DNA from: Sipunculus nudus | Lineage: Eukaryota > Annelida > Sipuncula > Golfingiida > Sipunculidae | Reading direction: 5' to 3' | Length of the DNA: 64,000 bases | NCBI GenBank assembly: GCA_026874595.1 | Contig: CM049322.1 | Span: 53,283,386 to 53,347,385 of the forward strand | Part shown: in pieces, positions 12,660 to 22,816 of the stretch | Numbering within the stretch: position 1 is the first letter of the stretch | Layout of the letters: each line of letters begins with the position of its first letter | The notes under the pieces: model-generated | Seen by the model: only the letters and a program-made list of their open reading frames with translations | The model's database searches: none | Told to the model about the DNA's origin: nothing | Translations under genes and position numbers: made by a program

Positions 12660-12896
12660 TGTGCTTTTCTGACATTCAGGGTGCTGATAGGACATCTTTT
12701 TCCAAAGCTCACAGATTGTAGGTCACTATGACCAAATTTTGCCTAGGACCTCCCTGGATGTACAGTCAGAAGTTTCTAGGTCTAACGGTTACAATTTGCA
12801 CCCTGTTAATGGATGGAGGCTGGACAACCGGACGGCTGACGGACAAAGGGTGATGGCTTTAGCTCAGATAACTCAGAATTCAGCTGAGCTTACAAG
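12660..12896 (-). repeat. Fragment of the AGCTCAGCTGA element family
   Basis: Matches a single array unit plus the 5' terminal region seen at 4300-4416, including GACGGACAAAGGGTGATGGC and a degraded AGCTCAGATAACTCAGAATTCAGCTGAGC. The long frame crossing it (12739-13137 plus) starts at TTG and is fortuitous. Confidence 0.6.
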
Positions 12897-13156
12897 ACTC
12901 ACTTTTGAAACTTTGCAAACCCGGTGCTTGAAACTGTTCTCTGAATCAGAAACAATGACCTGTGTGACCTTTGCTCACAAAGCTGCACCAATAGCACTTG
13001 ATACATTACAACAAGTTTACCCTTACAGCTGCCAGCCATTCGTGACTGCACAGGGGAAAGCCTTGAGCAGACATTTGACAATGATTATCAGCATTGATCA
13101 GCACTTATCGCTGCTTTCAAGGACAATATTCTTCTGATTGACATTAAAAGTTAAAA

Positions 13157-14371
13157 AAAAACAAAGGACCCATGGGTCACTGTGCTCAGCTGAAATTGAC
13201 CTTGAAGGTAAAATTCTGAGAAAAATATCAAATGGAGATAAATGCTGATTTGAAGCATCTGAGCTATTTGTAAACATAAGATCCATAATTTTACCATGAT
13301 AATCGGTCAGCTTTTTGATAAGCTGTTTATAATTCAGCAGTTTACACATTTGTTCAATTAGATCCAATTTGTTTTTAATTTTACTAATTTTCTATATTAA
13401 TTAAATTTTGTACAGTTGCAATAAAACTAATGTACCCAGTGCACAGGTGCAAGAACTCAAGGGGGGGGGGGGGGGGGGGGGGGAGGGAATTATCAAATAT
13501 TTTAAAATAAGCAGAGAGATGGAAAAACAAAGCCAATTACTTTATTTCCCATTCTAGCCTACTGAAGCAGGAAATTAATGAACAAATGTTTGCATTTGAT
13601 CCTCATTTTTTTAATAACATCAATTTTTTTTTCAAGTAAATAAACTTTATACATCTGCAGTATAACATATATATCTGAATAAAATCTGCATCAATGTTTA
13701 TCCTTAATTTGGTCAGATATCTCACATTATGCACAAAGATGTATTTATTTTTACCACAAAAAAATATATTTTATAAATTTGCAAAATAATAAATATTTGA
13801 AAATAACACTTGATTTAGAATTCAAATACTAATTTGCACCTTTATTTATCCATAATTTTGCTCATATTTTATCATATGATGCATAAAAAGTTTACAAGAT
13901 CCTTATCTTATTTCTAGTATACAACTGAATTTTGATTTTAAAAAGTAATATATTTGGAAAGAACTCTCAAGCTTAAATATTTATTGTGTTCAGTGAGTAA
14001 TATCTTTCCTGATTTTTTTTACAAAGAGCATTATGTTTGGGCCCATAACTTTTATAAATTACGTAATACTGACCCAATTTCTGGTCTGTACATAGGAAAT
14101 ATACAGAAGAATATTTATGGTATATGAAGAAAAACAAACAAGTGGTTTAAGGCAATCCTGAAGTGTGATATCAGATTTTAATGGAAAATTGAGGTTTTTC
14201 CTTCATTTCTCAAAGGAACAAAGTTGCATAGATTTAGTCTTTGGTTTGGTAGGGGACATCGAACAGTATGCCGAATTTCAGATTTGTAGGTGTAATGGTT
14301 TCAAAACGTGCCAGTTAGGAGGACAGATGGACTGACAGCCAGAAGGACCATCACTATAGCTGAGCTAGAAT
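13157..14371 (-). mobile_element. Degraded member of the AGCTCAGCTGA family
   Basis: The 3' signature (reverse complement of GACCCATGGGTCC) lies at 13160-13196, and a shortened 5' signature (CACTATAGCTGAGCTAGAATG) ends near 14371. The body at 13960-14330 resembles 6480-6850 (GGGCCCATAACTT, AATGGAAAATTGAGG). It holds a 23-base G run at 13461-13483. Confidence 0.55.
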
Positions 14372-14385
14372 GAAGCAGTATGTTA

Positions 14386-14732
14386 GGCCAAAAATAAATT
14401 AGGTTTGTTTCTCAGGCACTTTTTTTTAGAAATCAATGGAGGCGGGTGTTTTTTTTTTTATTTTTAATTTTTTGTATGTTTCAATAAAAATGTCAAATGA
14501 TAAGGGAAAAGCATGATAATGACAGTTTTATTTTGCTAAAAAAGTTAAGCACCAAAAACAAAGGATATTTTATCAAAATTGTATGATTATATCTTCTTGA
14601 AAGAAATGTCCGAGCGGCTGGAGCTCAAAATTGGCAAGTTTCGATTGAAAAGCAAAATAAAATTTTTGAATGGGGGGGTTTAAAATTGACACAGGCGGTG
14701 CCTGAGAGCCATACCTTTCATTTTTTTTGGCC
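14386..14732. mobile_element. MITE with GGCCAAAAA inverted ends
   Basis: The left end reads GGCCAAAAATAAATTAGGTT then CTCAGGCAC; the right end is the inverted counterpart GTGCCTGAG ... TTTTTTTTGGCC, about 33 bp of imperfect terminal inverted repeat. A second copy of the same interior and ends lies at 26817-27195. At about 347 bp and without an ORF it is a non-autonomous DNA transposon. I could not find a clear target-site duplication. Confidence 0.65.
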
Positions 14733-14793
14733 ATACATATGCATTTGTAAAATATCTTTGTTATATGATATGAACCTTTAAAACAAGAATATC

Positions 14794-14798
14794 ATTAT
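14794..14798. repeat. Target-site duplication ATTAT (left)
   Basis: The five bases just before the left LTR match the five bases after the right LTR (21458-21462, ATTAT). A 5-bp duplication is usual for Ty3/gypsy integrases and fixes the element boundaries. Confidence 0.85.
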
Positions 14799-15930
14799 TG
14801 TCACCAGAAATCGGTGACAATATGTACGGTGTTTTGTATCATAGTTTAACGAAGTCTGTTCTCTATTGATATTGACGTGAAACGTCATCCTAAAGCGTTG
14901 ACAGGTCTTGATTGTATATATATATATTGTGTATTCTTGTATGGAATCCCATCGGCTATCAGCTGATTTATCCGTGTCACGCATCGTGTGTAATTATTTC
15001 TGGTATGTGGGTCGCCAAGGTGACGCTAACAGTCAAACTAGGTCACATATATCCTTATATGGGACACTTGAGAAATGAGCCAATCAGAGAACCGGATCGC
15101 CGTATTGTGACGACGATTGTGACGTCAGAGTTCAGGGAGAGACGCTGGAAGCTGCCTTCAGTTGGGTCTTGAAGCTTGAGGTGGCAGCACGCACGAACGG
15201 GAGTAGGAACATTGAAACGCCAGGAACGGCATAGAAGCAAGCTTCTACATGAAGCAAGGACCCAGCTCATAAGAACTCAGCCGTGCTGCCGAAAGAGCTT
15301 CGTATTGACGATATAGAGAGAGCGCGCTTGTCACCTGCCAGCCTAGTTCAGCTTGACCTAGAAACATAACCGCCGTAAGCCGTGAACCCATTGCTACACG
15401 AGCAAGGTCAAGGACTCTAAGCCCAACGTAAACAAAGGGCGCTATTGCATTCATGTGATCGTAAACCTACCCGGGTCGCTGACAAGCAAGATCAGTTGAA
15501 GATCGCTAAACTCAGCAACTATGCTGCTAACCATACGCTAGATTCTACACAAAACAGTAACCAGAGATCTCTGAAGGAACTGGACTTTATTGGTTTTTAT
15601 ACAAACCACGGACTCAGTAAAAATATCCTGTAATTTTAATGTGAAGGACTGTCGTATTGACACATCAACGCACACACACACATCTACATCTTTGTAAGTA
15701 TTGTCTTGAATTATATTGTGAATTTAACCTGATGTCTCATAGTTTCTATTGATCTGGGTGTATGATTGTCTGGTATTTTAATACACGTCCTTAAAAGAAC
15801 CTGGAATGTCATCTGTAATGGCCGGGATCTAATTTCTTGATTAATGAAATCAAGTGGCGAGCGTTAACCCATCCTATTGTTTTATAGGATATATCCGTTG
15901 TAAAGTTTTCACGTTAAGTTAGGGGTGACA
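14799..15930 (+). repeat. 5' LTR
   Basis: Begins TGTCACC and ends GGTGACA. The first 21 bases also fold on themselves (TGTCACC paired with GGTGACA around a 7-base loop). Promoter-like sequences inside include a CCAAT box (about 15079), a perfect CRE TGACGTCA (15120-15127) and TATATA-rich stretches. The short frames inside recur exactly in the 3' LTR and are not genes. Confidence 0.92.
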
Positions 15931-16649
15931 TTGTATGGCGAGCGTGCCAGGATATAATTAGCCTTAAAAAACTGGCTAATTACAGTAAGTTTCAGAAGTT
16001 TTGAACTGAGAAAACAGTACTGAAACCAGACATTCATATACTCAAACTAGAGTTGATCTGAATTAATAATTGGAAATGACACCAAACTGATGTGGTAGTG
16101 TATACTTGCACAATGAAATTACCCCACTGTTAGGGTTTAATATTTATTCAGTGAGAATATTACCTGAAGCACAACATTGTTTCAGGATTAGCATATACCT
16201 TGAAGATTTGGCTAGAACACATGCATGTTTTGTGAGTAATGCTAGTTCAGTGATACCTGAACATCATTACTGGTTTGATATAAACCCAGATTAGAGTGAA
16301 AATTTTTGATGTTGTTAGATACGCCCTGGTATAATTTTTCCTACACTGGTTTGTGATTGGTCACGTGGTAGGGTCTCTTTACAGGTAAGTTTACCCCTCC
16401 CGATTGGCATGGTAATCATAGGTGCATGGTGTTTATTGATATCTTGATATCCATCCGTCCATCCGTCTGACCCTTCGTCCGACCTTCCGTCCGTCCGTCC
16501 GTATAAGTAGATTTTGATGCGTGGAGCTACCGTAGTGTTATTGTACGGATACCGCCGGTTCGTTAGGTTGGCTTTAACAGTACGTATTTACGGATTTTTA
16601 AGAGCGGATATTACTAGATACTGGAATATTACTAGGTTAGAGCGTTACC
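15931..16649 (+). other. Retrotransposon leader with candidate primer-binding site
   Basis: Five bases after the LTR comes TGGCGAGCGTGCCAGGA, which starts with TGG as expected for a tRNA primer-binding site (complement of a tRNA 3' CCA end); the tRNA is not identified. The leader is untranslated by appearance and includes a CCGTCCGTCCGT microsatellite at about 16450-16503. Confidence 0.5.
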
Positions 16650-17589
16650 ATGGAAACATTAGAGTCACTTGTTAGATGCGGACAGGCCTTGGGGCTTAAG
16701 GACCAGGCTCTACAAGATTATGTTGAGGCTAGACGGCGTGCGGATGAAGAACGTGAGGAAAGAGCTAGGCAACGTGAAATAGAGAAGGAACAGCGGGAAT
16801 TAGAGCGTGAGCAGCGGAAGTTGAGAGCGCGAGCGAGAGGCTAGAGCCCACGAATTAGAGGTTCTAAGGTTAAAGTCTGACTCTGGGGTTAAAGAAGAGA
16901 GAAGTAGGGATGTATTCCCGAAAATCCAGCTTCCACCTTTTGATGAGGCTCACGATCAGCTAGATGCGTTTCTTGAGCGATTTGAACGATTAGCTGTATG
17001 TCAAGGCTATGATAGGGAGAATTGGGCGTTACACCTGAGTCCGTTACTGCGGGGTAAGGCGCTAGGGACTTACACACAGTTATCGGTTAGTGAGGCCATG
17101 GATTACGATAAGTTAAAGATAGCCTTGTTAAAGCGATACCAAATGACCGAAGAGGGTTATCGACACAAGTTTCGGACTTGTAGGCCTGAGCGAGGCGAAA
17201 CGCCGAGTCAGTTTGCGGTGAGACTGAGTGGATACCTAGACCATTGGATAGGGATGGCAGGGGTCGGAGGTGACTACGACGGGGTAGTTAACCTGTTGAT
17301 GTGTGAGCAGTTCGTAAACTGCTGTAGTAGGGATCTCTCTATGTTTTTGAAAGAGAGACGGTGTCGTGACTTTGATAGTATGGTAGACTTAGCCGAGAGT
17401 TATACGGAGGCTCACTGTGTACACAGCCTTACAGCAGGTCCTCGTTATGGCAATAATGTGCCGCGTCCAGCGCAACCGGTATCTCAGCCTAGAGAGAAGC
17501 GAGAGGTTGAGCGCAGTCCGGGCGGTCAGACATTAAAGCCATCAGGAGGCATCAGATGTTATTTATGTAATGAACTGGGACAGGCGTAG
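16650..17589 (+). pseudogene. gag, frameshifted and truncated at the zinc knuckle
   Basis: An ATG at 16650 opens a charged, coiled-coil-like N-terminus (EEREERARQREIEKEQREL) that stops at 16842-16844. The gag reading continues in another frame from about 16833 to 17589, with the core region typical of metazoan Ty3/gypsy Gag (ending in YRHKFRT ... FAVRLSGYLDHW ... MVDLAESY). It reaches IRCYLCNELG, the first half of a CCHC zinc knuckle, and then hits a stop before the His and last Cys. The gene is therefore broken twice: by a frameshift near 16835 and by loss of the knuckle's second half. Confidence 0.8.
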
Positions 17590-17683
17590 GTCTTCCCCTC
17601 AAGTAGGGCGTGCTGCTGGCGATCAGCAGAGGTATAGGACTAATTTTAGCCCCCCGTAAAACCCAAAACAGAAACCGGAGACT

Positions 17684-19564
17684 ATGTCAATGGCAGTAGT
17701 CGAGGCGGAAACGGAGACAGTCGGTGCGGTGAAACCGGAAGTAGAGAGTCCGAGTCAGTCGTTAGGATTTGCTGCCCAGACAGAAGGCGGAATCTCGTTA
17801 CCTGTGTGTGAAGGGCTGGTGAATGGTAAGTCAGCGAGGGTGCTGCGGGATTCGGGATGTTCCTCGGCAGGAATACGTGAGTCGTACGTGGAGCGGAATC
17901 AGTTCACCGGACACCAGGTCGAGTGTAGGTTGTTCGACGGGTCTGTAAGACAATTTCCTACGGCTAGGATTAATGTGGACTGTGCGTACTTTGTCGGTAC
18001 TATCGAGGCAATGGTGGTCGGGGATGCTGTATGTGATTTAGCGCTAGGTAACGTAGCGGGAGCGCGTGGTCCGTATGATCCGGACCCGACGTGGAAGTCT
18101 GAGCGGTCCTCAGGCATAGTGTGTGACGGTGTAGAGTCACAAAAGGAGGTGTCGTCCGCGGTGGAGACACGGAGCGCTGCACGAGAGAAACAGATACCAA
18201 CGCGTAGCTTGAATGTTGCAAGCCCAGTTGCCGATGTGAGTCCGGCCGAATTTTTGAAGGCGCAGGAGGAGGATGGGTCTTTAGCGCCGTATTGGAGGCT
18301 AGCTAGAGAGGCTAGAAATGATAGTCCATTTAGAATTGAGGACGGATATTTAGTTCGGGTTGTGAGTGATAAACGGGGAGATCAAGATGGATCTCGAGTG
18401 GTGGTACCTCAGACATTACGGTACGACGTAATGAGGATGGGCCACGAAGCGGTTATGGCGGGCCATCAGGGCATAGACAAAACGCACGACCGCGTGAGAA
18501 CTCAGTTTTTCTGGAAAGGGATGTATAATGACATTGCTGAGTTTTGCAAGTCCTGTCCCATTTGCCAGAAAACCATACCGAAAGGCAAGGTGCCTGGAGC
18601 TACGTTAGGCCAGATGCCATTAATTGATGAGCCCTGGCGTAGAATTTCGATGGATCTGGTTGGGCCGATCCATCCAGCGTCTGAGAGAGGTCACAGGTAT
18701 ATTCTGACCGTTATGGATTATGCCACTAGATATCCGGAGGCTGTTGCTTTAAAGAACATAGATACAGTCTCTGTGGCTGATGCGCTAGTTGATATTTATG
18801 CGCATTTAGGAGTGCCGTCAGAGGTGCTTACTGACATGGGAACACAATTTACGTCAGACCTCATGCGAGAAGTTAGCCGTGTTTTGTCTGTAAGACAGCT
18901 CACCACTACTCCTTACCATCCTATGTGCAACGGAATGGTGGAGAGATTCAATGGAACGTTAAAGTTAATGTTGAAACGGATGTGCGAGGAAAGACCGCGA
19001 GATTGGGATCGGTACCTCAGCGCCGTGCTTTTTGCGTACCGAGAAGCCCCACATGAGAGCACAGGGTTCTCACCCTTTGAGTTGCTCTATGGTAGGATCG
19101 TTAGAGGACCGATGCGGATTCTAAGGGATCTGTGGACCAAGCGAGATACTAGCGTCGAGACTAAAACCACGTACCAATACGTCCTGGACCTACAAGACAA
19201 ACTAAGCGACACATGCGCGTTAGCTAGAGAGGCGTTGAACAAATCAGCGAACAGACACAGACTGTTATATGATAGAGGTAAATGCACGCGCAGGTTTGAG
19301 GCCGGAGACGAAGTTTTGTTGTTACTCCCGACGGAGCGGAACAAATTAATGGTACAGTGGAAAGGCCCCTATACTATTGTAAACAGGGTTGGGGACTTAG
19401 ACTATCGGATTAAGATTGGCGATAAGGTTAAAACCTTCCACGTGAATATGCTGAAACGGTACCATGCTAGAAACGAGCCCCAGCATATTCTGGCAGCGGT
19501 AGCCAAGGGCGCACCTGATTCTATACATGATCCTGACGGTGTAGACGGGGAAACAGAGCACTGA
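17684..19564 (+). CDS. Pol fragment: aspartic protease fused to integrase
   Basis: A 626-codon intact frame. The N-terminal part has a retropepsin-like domain with the D-S-G catalytic triplet at residues 56-58 (LRDSGCSS). It is followed directly by an HHCC zinc-binding integrase domain (GHEAVMAGHQG to CKSCPICQK), then the integrase catalytic core with D324, D384 and E420 (a D-35-E arrangement), then a GPY/F-type C-terminal module (VQWKGPYTIV). No reverse transcriptase lies between protease and integrase. Integrase cuts the LTR ends and joins the cDNA to host DNA; its catalytic residues look complete here. Confidence 0.88.
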   Translation: MSMAVVEAETETVGAVKPEVESPSQSLGFAAQTEGGISLPVCEGLVNGKSARVLRDSGCSSAGIRESYVERNQFTGHQVECRLFDGSVRQFPTARINVDCAYFVGTIEAMVVGDAVCDLALGNVAGARGPYDPDPTWKSERSSGIVCDGVESQKEVSSAVETRSAAREKQIPTRSLNVASPVADVSPAEFLKAQEEDGSLAPYWRLAREARNDSPFRIEDGYLVRVVSDKRGDQDGSRVVVPQTLRYDVMRMGHEAVMAGHQGIDKTHDRVRTQFFWKGMYNDIAEFCKSCPICQKTIPKGKVPGATLGQMPLIDEPWRRISMDLVGPIHPASERGHRYILTVMDYATRYPEAVALKNIDTVSVADALVDIYAHLGVPSEVLTDMGTQFTSDLMREVSRVLSVRQLTTTPYHPMCNGMVERFNGTLKLMLKRMCEERPRDWDRYLSAVLFAYREAPHESTGFSPFELLYGRIVRGPMRILRDLWTKRDTSVETKTTYQYVLDLQDKLSDTCALAREALNKSANRHRLLYDRGKCTRRFEAGDEVLLLLPTERNKLMVQWKGPYTIVNRVGDLDYRIKIGDKVKTFHVNMLKRYHARNEPQHILAAVAKGAPDSIHDPDGVDGETEH

Positions 19565-19565
19565 T

Positions 19566-20102
19566 AGACCTAAGACAAAGAAGGCTTTGCGAGCATTCCT
19601 AGGTCTTACAGGGTACTATCGAAAATTCGTGCCAAACTATGCGGAAATAGCGGTGCCCTTGACTGATCTAACGCGTAAAGGTCAACCTAACAAACTAGAC
19701 TGGAAACCCGTACACGAGAACGCGTACTGTTCTCTAAAGGCTAAACTGTCAGACCCTCCCATACTGAAGCTACCTGATTTCAGTAAACGATTTTATTTGA
19801 AATGTGATGCATCTGATGTGGGTATTGGCTGTATCCTGATGCAAAGACACGAGGGGATCATGCACCCAGTAGCTTATGCCAGTCGTAAACTATTGCCCAG
19901 GGAGAGAAATTACTCCACCATCGAGAAAGAGTCATTAGCAATCGACCACAAACCATTAAAGTGTATTAGCAAATCAAAATGTGCTAATAAGAGAGTAATG
20001 AGATGGGCACTGGTTCTACAAGAGTTTAGATTTGATATTGAAGCAGTGTCAGGTAAACTAAACCATGGACCTGATTTTCTTAGCAGACTGCCTGAGTGTT
20101 AG
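19566..20102 (+). pseudogene. RT thumb and RNase H remnant
   Basis: Immediately after the integrase stop, in a different frame, the sequence picks up at the RT C-terminal connection (RPKTKKALRAFLGLTGYYRK) and runs through RNase H (KCDASDVGIGCIL; IEKESLAI; DHKPL; PDFLSRLPEC). The whole RT palm with its YXDD motif is missing. RNase H itself has lost roughly 25-30 residues between ESLAI and DHKPL. The fragment cannot be functional as RT. Confidence 0.85.
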
Positions 20103-20308
20103 GATGTAATGAGCTATAATGTTTAGCCAGTTAAGTCTAAACATGTACAAGATTTTTGCCCTGTGTCATAGACCGTGGGCATGTACTAATGACAACTTGT
20201 TACATGACCCTTATGTATTGCTATGTATTGCTACATGTAAATATGTTTAGCTGGACCCTGTAAGATAGAACGATACGATGTATCGAGAAAATACTGTGTA
20301 TTTTCCTT

Positions 20309-20323
20309 AAAAGGAGGGGGTGA
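20309..20323 (+). other. Polypurine tract
   Basis: AAAAGGAGGGGGTGA directly abuts the 3' LTR. This is the expected place and composition for the plus-strand primer of an LTR retroelement. Confidence 0.8.
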
Positions 20324-21457
20324 TGTCACCAGAAATCGGTGACAATATGTACGGTGTTTTGTATCATAGTTTAACGAAGTCTGTTCTCTATTGATATTGA
20401 CGTGAAACGTCATCCTAAAGCGTTGACAGGTCTTGATTGTATATATATATATTGTGTATTCTTGTATGGAATCCCATCAGCTATCAGCTGATTTATCCGT
20501 GTCACGCATCGTGTGTAATTATTTCTGGTATGTGGGTCGCCAAGGTGACGCTAACAGTCAAACTAGGTCACATATATCCTTATATGGGACACTTGAGAAA
20601 TGAGCCAATCAGAGAACCGGATCGCCGTATTGTGACGACGATTGTGACGTCAGAGTTCAGGGAGAGACGCTGGAAGCTGCCTTCAGTTGGGTCTTGAAGC
20701 TTGAGGTGGCAGCACGCACGAACGGGAGTAGGAACATTGAAACGCCAGGAACGGCATAGAAGCAAGCTTCTACATGAAGCAAGGACCCAGCTCATAAGAA
20801 CTCAGCCGTGCTGCCGAAAGAGCTTCGTATTGACGATATAGAGAGAGCGCGCTTGTCACCTGCCGGCCTAGTTCAGCTTGACCTAGAAACATAACCGCCG
20901 TAAGCCGTGAACCCATTGCTACACGAGCAAGGTCAAGGACTCTAAGCCCAACGTAAACAAAGGGCGCTATTGCATTCATGTGATCGTAAACCTACCCGGG
21001 TCGCTGACAAGCAAGATCAGTTGAAGATCGCTAAACTCAGCAACTATGCTGCTAACCATACGCTAGATTCTACACAAAACAGTAACCAGAGATCTCTGAA
21101 GGAACTGGACTTTATTGGTTTTTATACAAACCACGGACTCAGTAAAAATATCCTGTAATTTTAATGTGAAGGACTGTCGTATTGACACATCAACGCACAC
21201 ACACACACATCTACATCTTTGTAAGTATTGTCTTGAATTATATTGTGAATTTAACCTGATGTCTCATAGTTTCTATTGATCTGGGTGTATGATTGTCTGG
21301 TATTTTAATACACGTCCTTAAAAGAACCTGGAATGTCATCTGTAATGGCCGGGATCTAATTTCTTGATTAATGAAATCAAGTGGCGAGCGTTAACCCATC
21401 CTATTGTTTTATAGGATATATCCGTTGTAAAGTTTTCACGTTAAGTTAGGGGTGACA
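20324..21457 (+). repeat. 3' LTR
   Basis: Near-identical to the 5' LTR. Differences I see: ATCAGC versus ATCGGC (about 20478), GCCGGCC versus GCCAGCC (about 20863), and two extra bases in a CA run (about 21200). It is followed by the ATTAT target-site duplication at 21458-21462. Confidence 0.92.
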
Positions 21458-21462
21458 ATTAT

Positions 21463-22807
21463 TTTATGTCAAGTGGTGTGTTTTCAGTTTTCTAAACGGA
21501 TATTCTAGGGCTCTCTCACAGCAAAGTGTGTTGTCAGAGTACAGGAGCTAGGGCTACAAGGGTCCCTTCTGCTGAAATATACTGAACTCCAGGAGTGGGC
21601 TCATTCTATGTGGATAAATTTAATGATATTTTGGTAATTTTAAGGAATGCATATCAAGAACAAGTACCCAAAATTTGGTCTCTTTTTTCAGCTCTAGAAC
21701 TGGGCCTTCTGCACTCTTATAAAATAACCTGTCATATAACATTTCAAAAGACAAAGAAATGCCTAGCACCCTGCTTTCAATCAAAAACTAAAGGTAACAA
21801 AATTTCCCTCTCTACAGTCCTCTGTGGACTGGTATCTATTTTGCTGGCAATGGATGAACAGCCAAGCCCTCTTATTTTCATGTTGCCCGTACATGCTTAA
21901 ATTATGATAATAACTGAGATGTAATGTTATGCAAGCTTCAGTTTCAAAGTTCTGGGAAATGGTAACACTGCCAAGGGTTCCAAGCATGAAAATAAATGGG
22001 ATGATAACAATATTTTATATAAATGGTCAGATTTACCATTCTATATATAGGAAATGGTTGCGATTTCAGATTTATGTGACAATGAACAGAATTTTCTATT
22101 AACCAATTAGACCCAGTTGTGGCGCTGCCTTCATTTATCGGGACGGGAACGCATGCATCTTCTGATGATGCACCCGGTTGAAGTGTATCTTATCTTGAGT
22201 GTGGTGAACCAGGGCAATTGTTTTAGCCAGCGGTGTGCAGTGTTACATCATCACTGTTGTGACTGTCCTTGTAACTGGACCACCGGCTACACATGACCAC
22301 TGGCTACAAGGGAGGTTACCAGGGTTACACACTGGATTGTTTCAGCCAGCCAGGTGCATACATGTGTCACATTTCAGCTGGGTGTGTCAGGAAGTTACCA
22401 GTGATGATGTTAACATGCGGAGCACACCATTGGCTGAAACAGTCACCCCATGTGTTCCTTTGATGGTAGCAAACTGTGCGTCAATTAACCAATATGACAC
22501 AGTGGGCCTGACTGTATATGTATGGCTACAATAAAATAGTCTTAATGTCATAATAGGTTGATGAAGTAGATACAAAGTGTTAGTGTAATATGAAATATTA
22601 TTTAATACAAGTAGGCCTTCTTTTTTCTCAGGAGAACAAAATAAAAATCAGTTGTAGAACTATTAATTTACAGAAATAAAGCATTCTCCACAACAAGTTG
22701 CATGTGTTCTTAAATCGCAGTGATGTCAGCATTAATAATAAAGCAAAAAATAAATTATGATTTAATACCGTGAAAAGAACTGTTTTGCCTTTGGGTGATT
22801 TGTTTGT
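21463..22807. other. Flanking sequence with no gene
   Basis: Open frames at 21595-21900 and 22235-22534 carry no recognisable domain or splice structure. The stretch at 22200-22400 has a TTTCAGCCAGC / ATGTGTCACATTTCAGC pattern that also appears at about 54205-54250 and 55140-55190, so part of it is dispersed repeat. Confidence 0.5.
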
Positions 22808-22816
22808 GGACAAACC

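Larger units (their letters stand above)
14799..21457 (+). mobile_element. Ty3/gypsy LTR retrotransposon, Gmr1-like order, RT core deleted
   Basis: A 6.66-kb element with LTRs of about 1132 and 1134 bp, a 5-bp target-site duplication, a polypurine tract and gag/pol remnants. By eye the LTRs differ at only two substitutions and one 2-bp microsatellite change, so insertion is recent. The pol order is protease, integrase, then RT thumb/RNase H. Integrase upstream of RT is the Copia order, but the sequences are Ty3/gypsy in type, which is the hallmark of the Gmr1-like lineage. The RT catalytic palm is absent, gag is broken by a frameshift and a damaged zinc knuckle, and RNase H has an internal deletion, so this copy is non-autonomous and was probably mobilised in trans. 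Confidence 0.9.

Noticed and set aside
12739-13137. 132-codon plus-strand ORF
   Set aside because: Starts at TTG, runs from a repeat fragment into unrelated sequence, and has no recognisable domain or splice sites.
15055-15633. Possible small genes inside the LTR
   Set aside because: Identical frames recur in the other LTR at 20580-21158, and they lack domains; they reflect LTR sequence, not conserved proteins.
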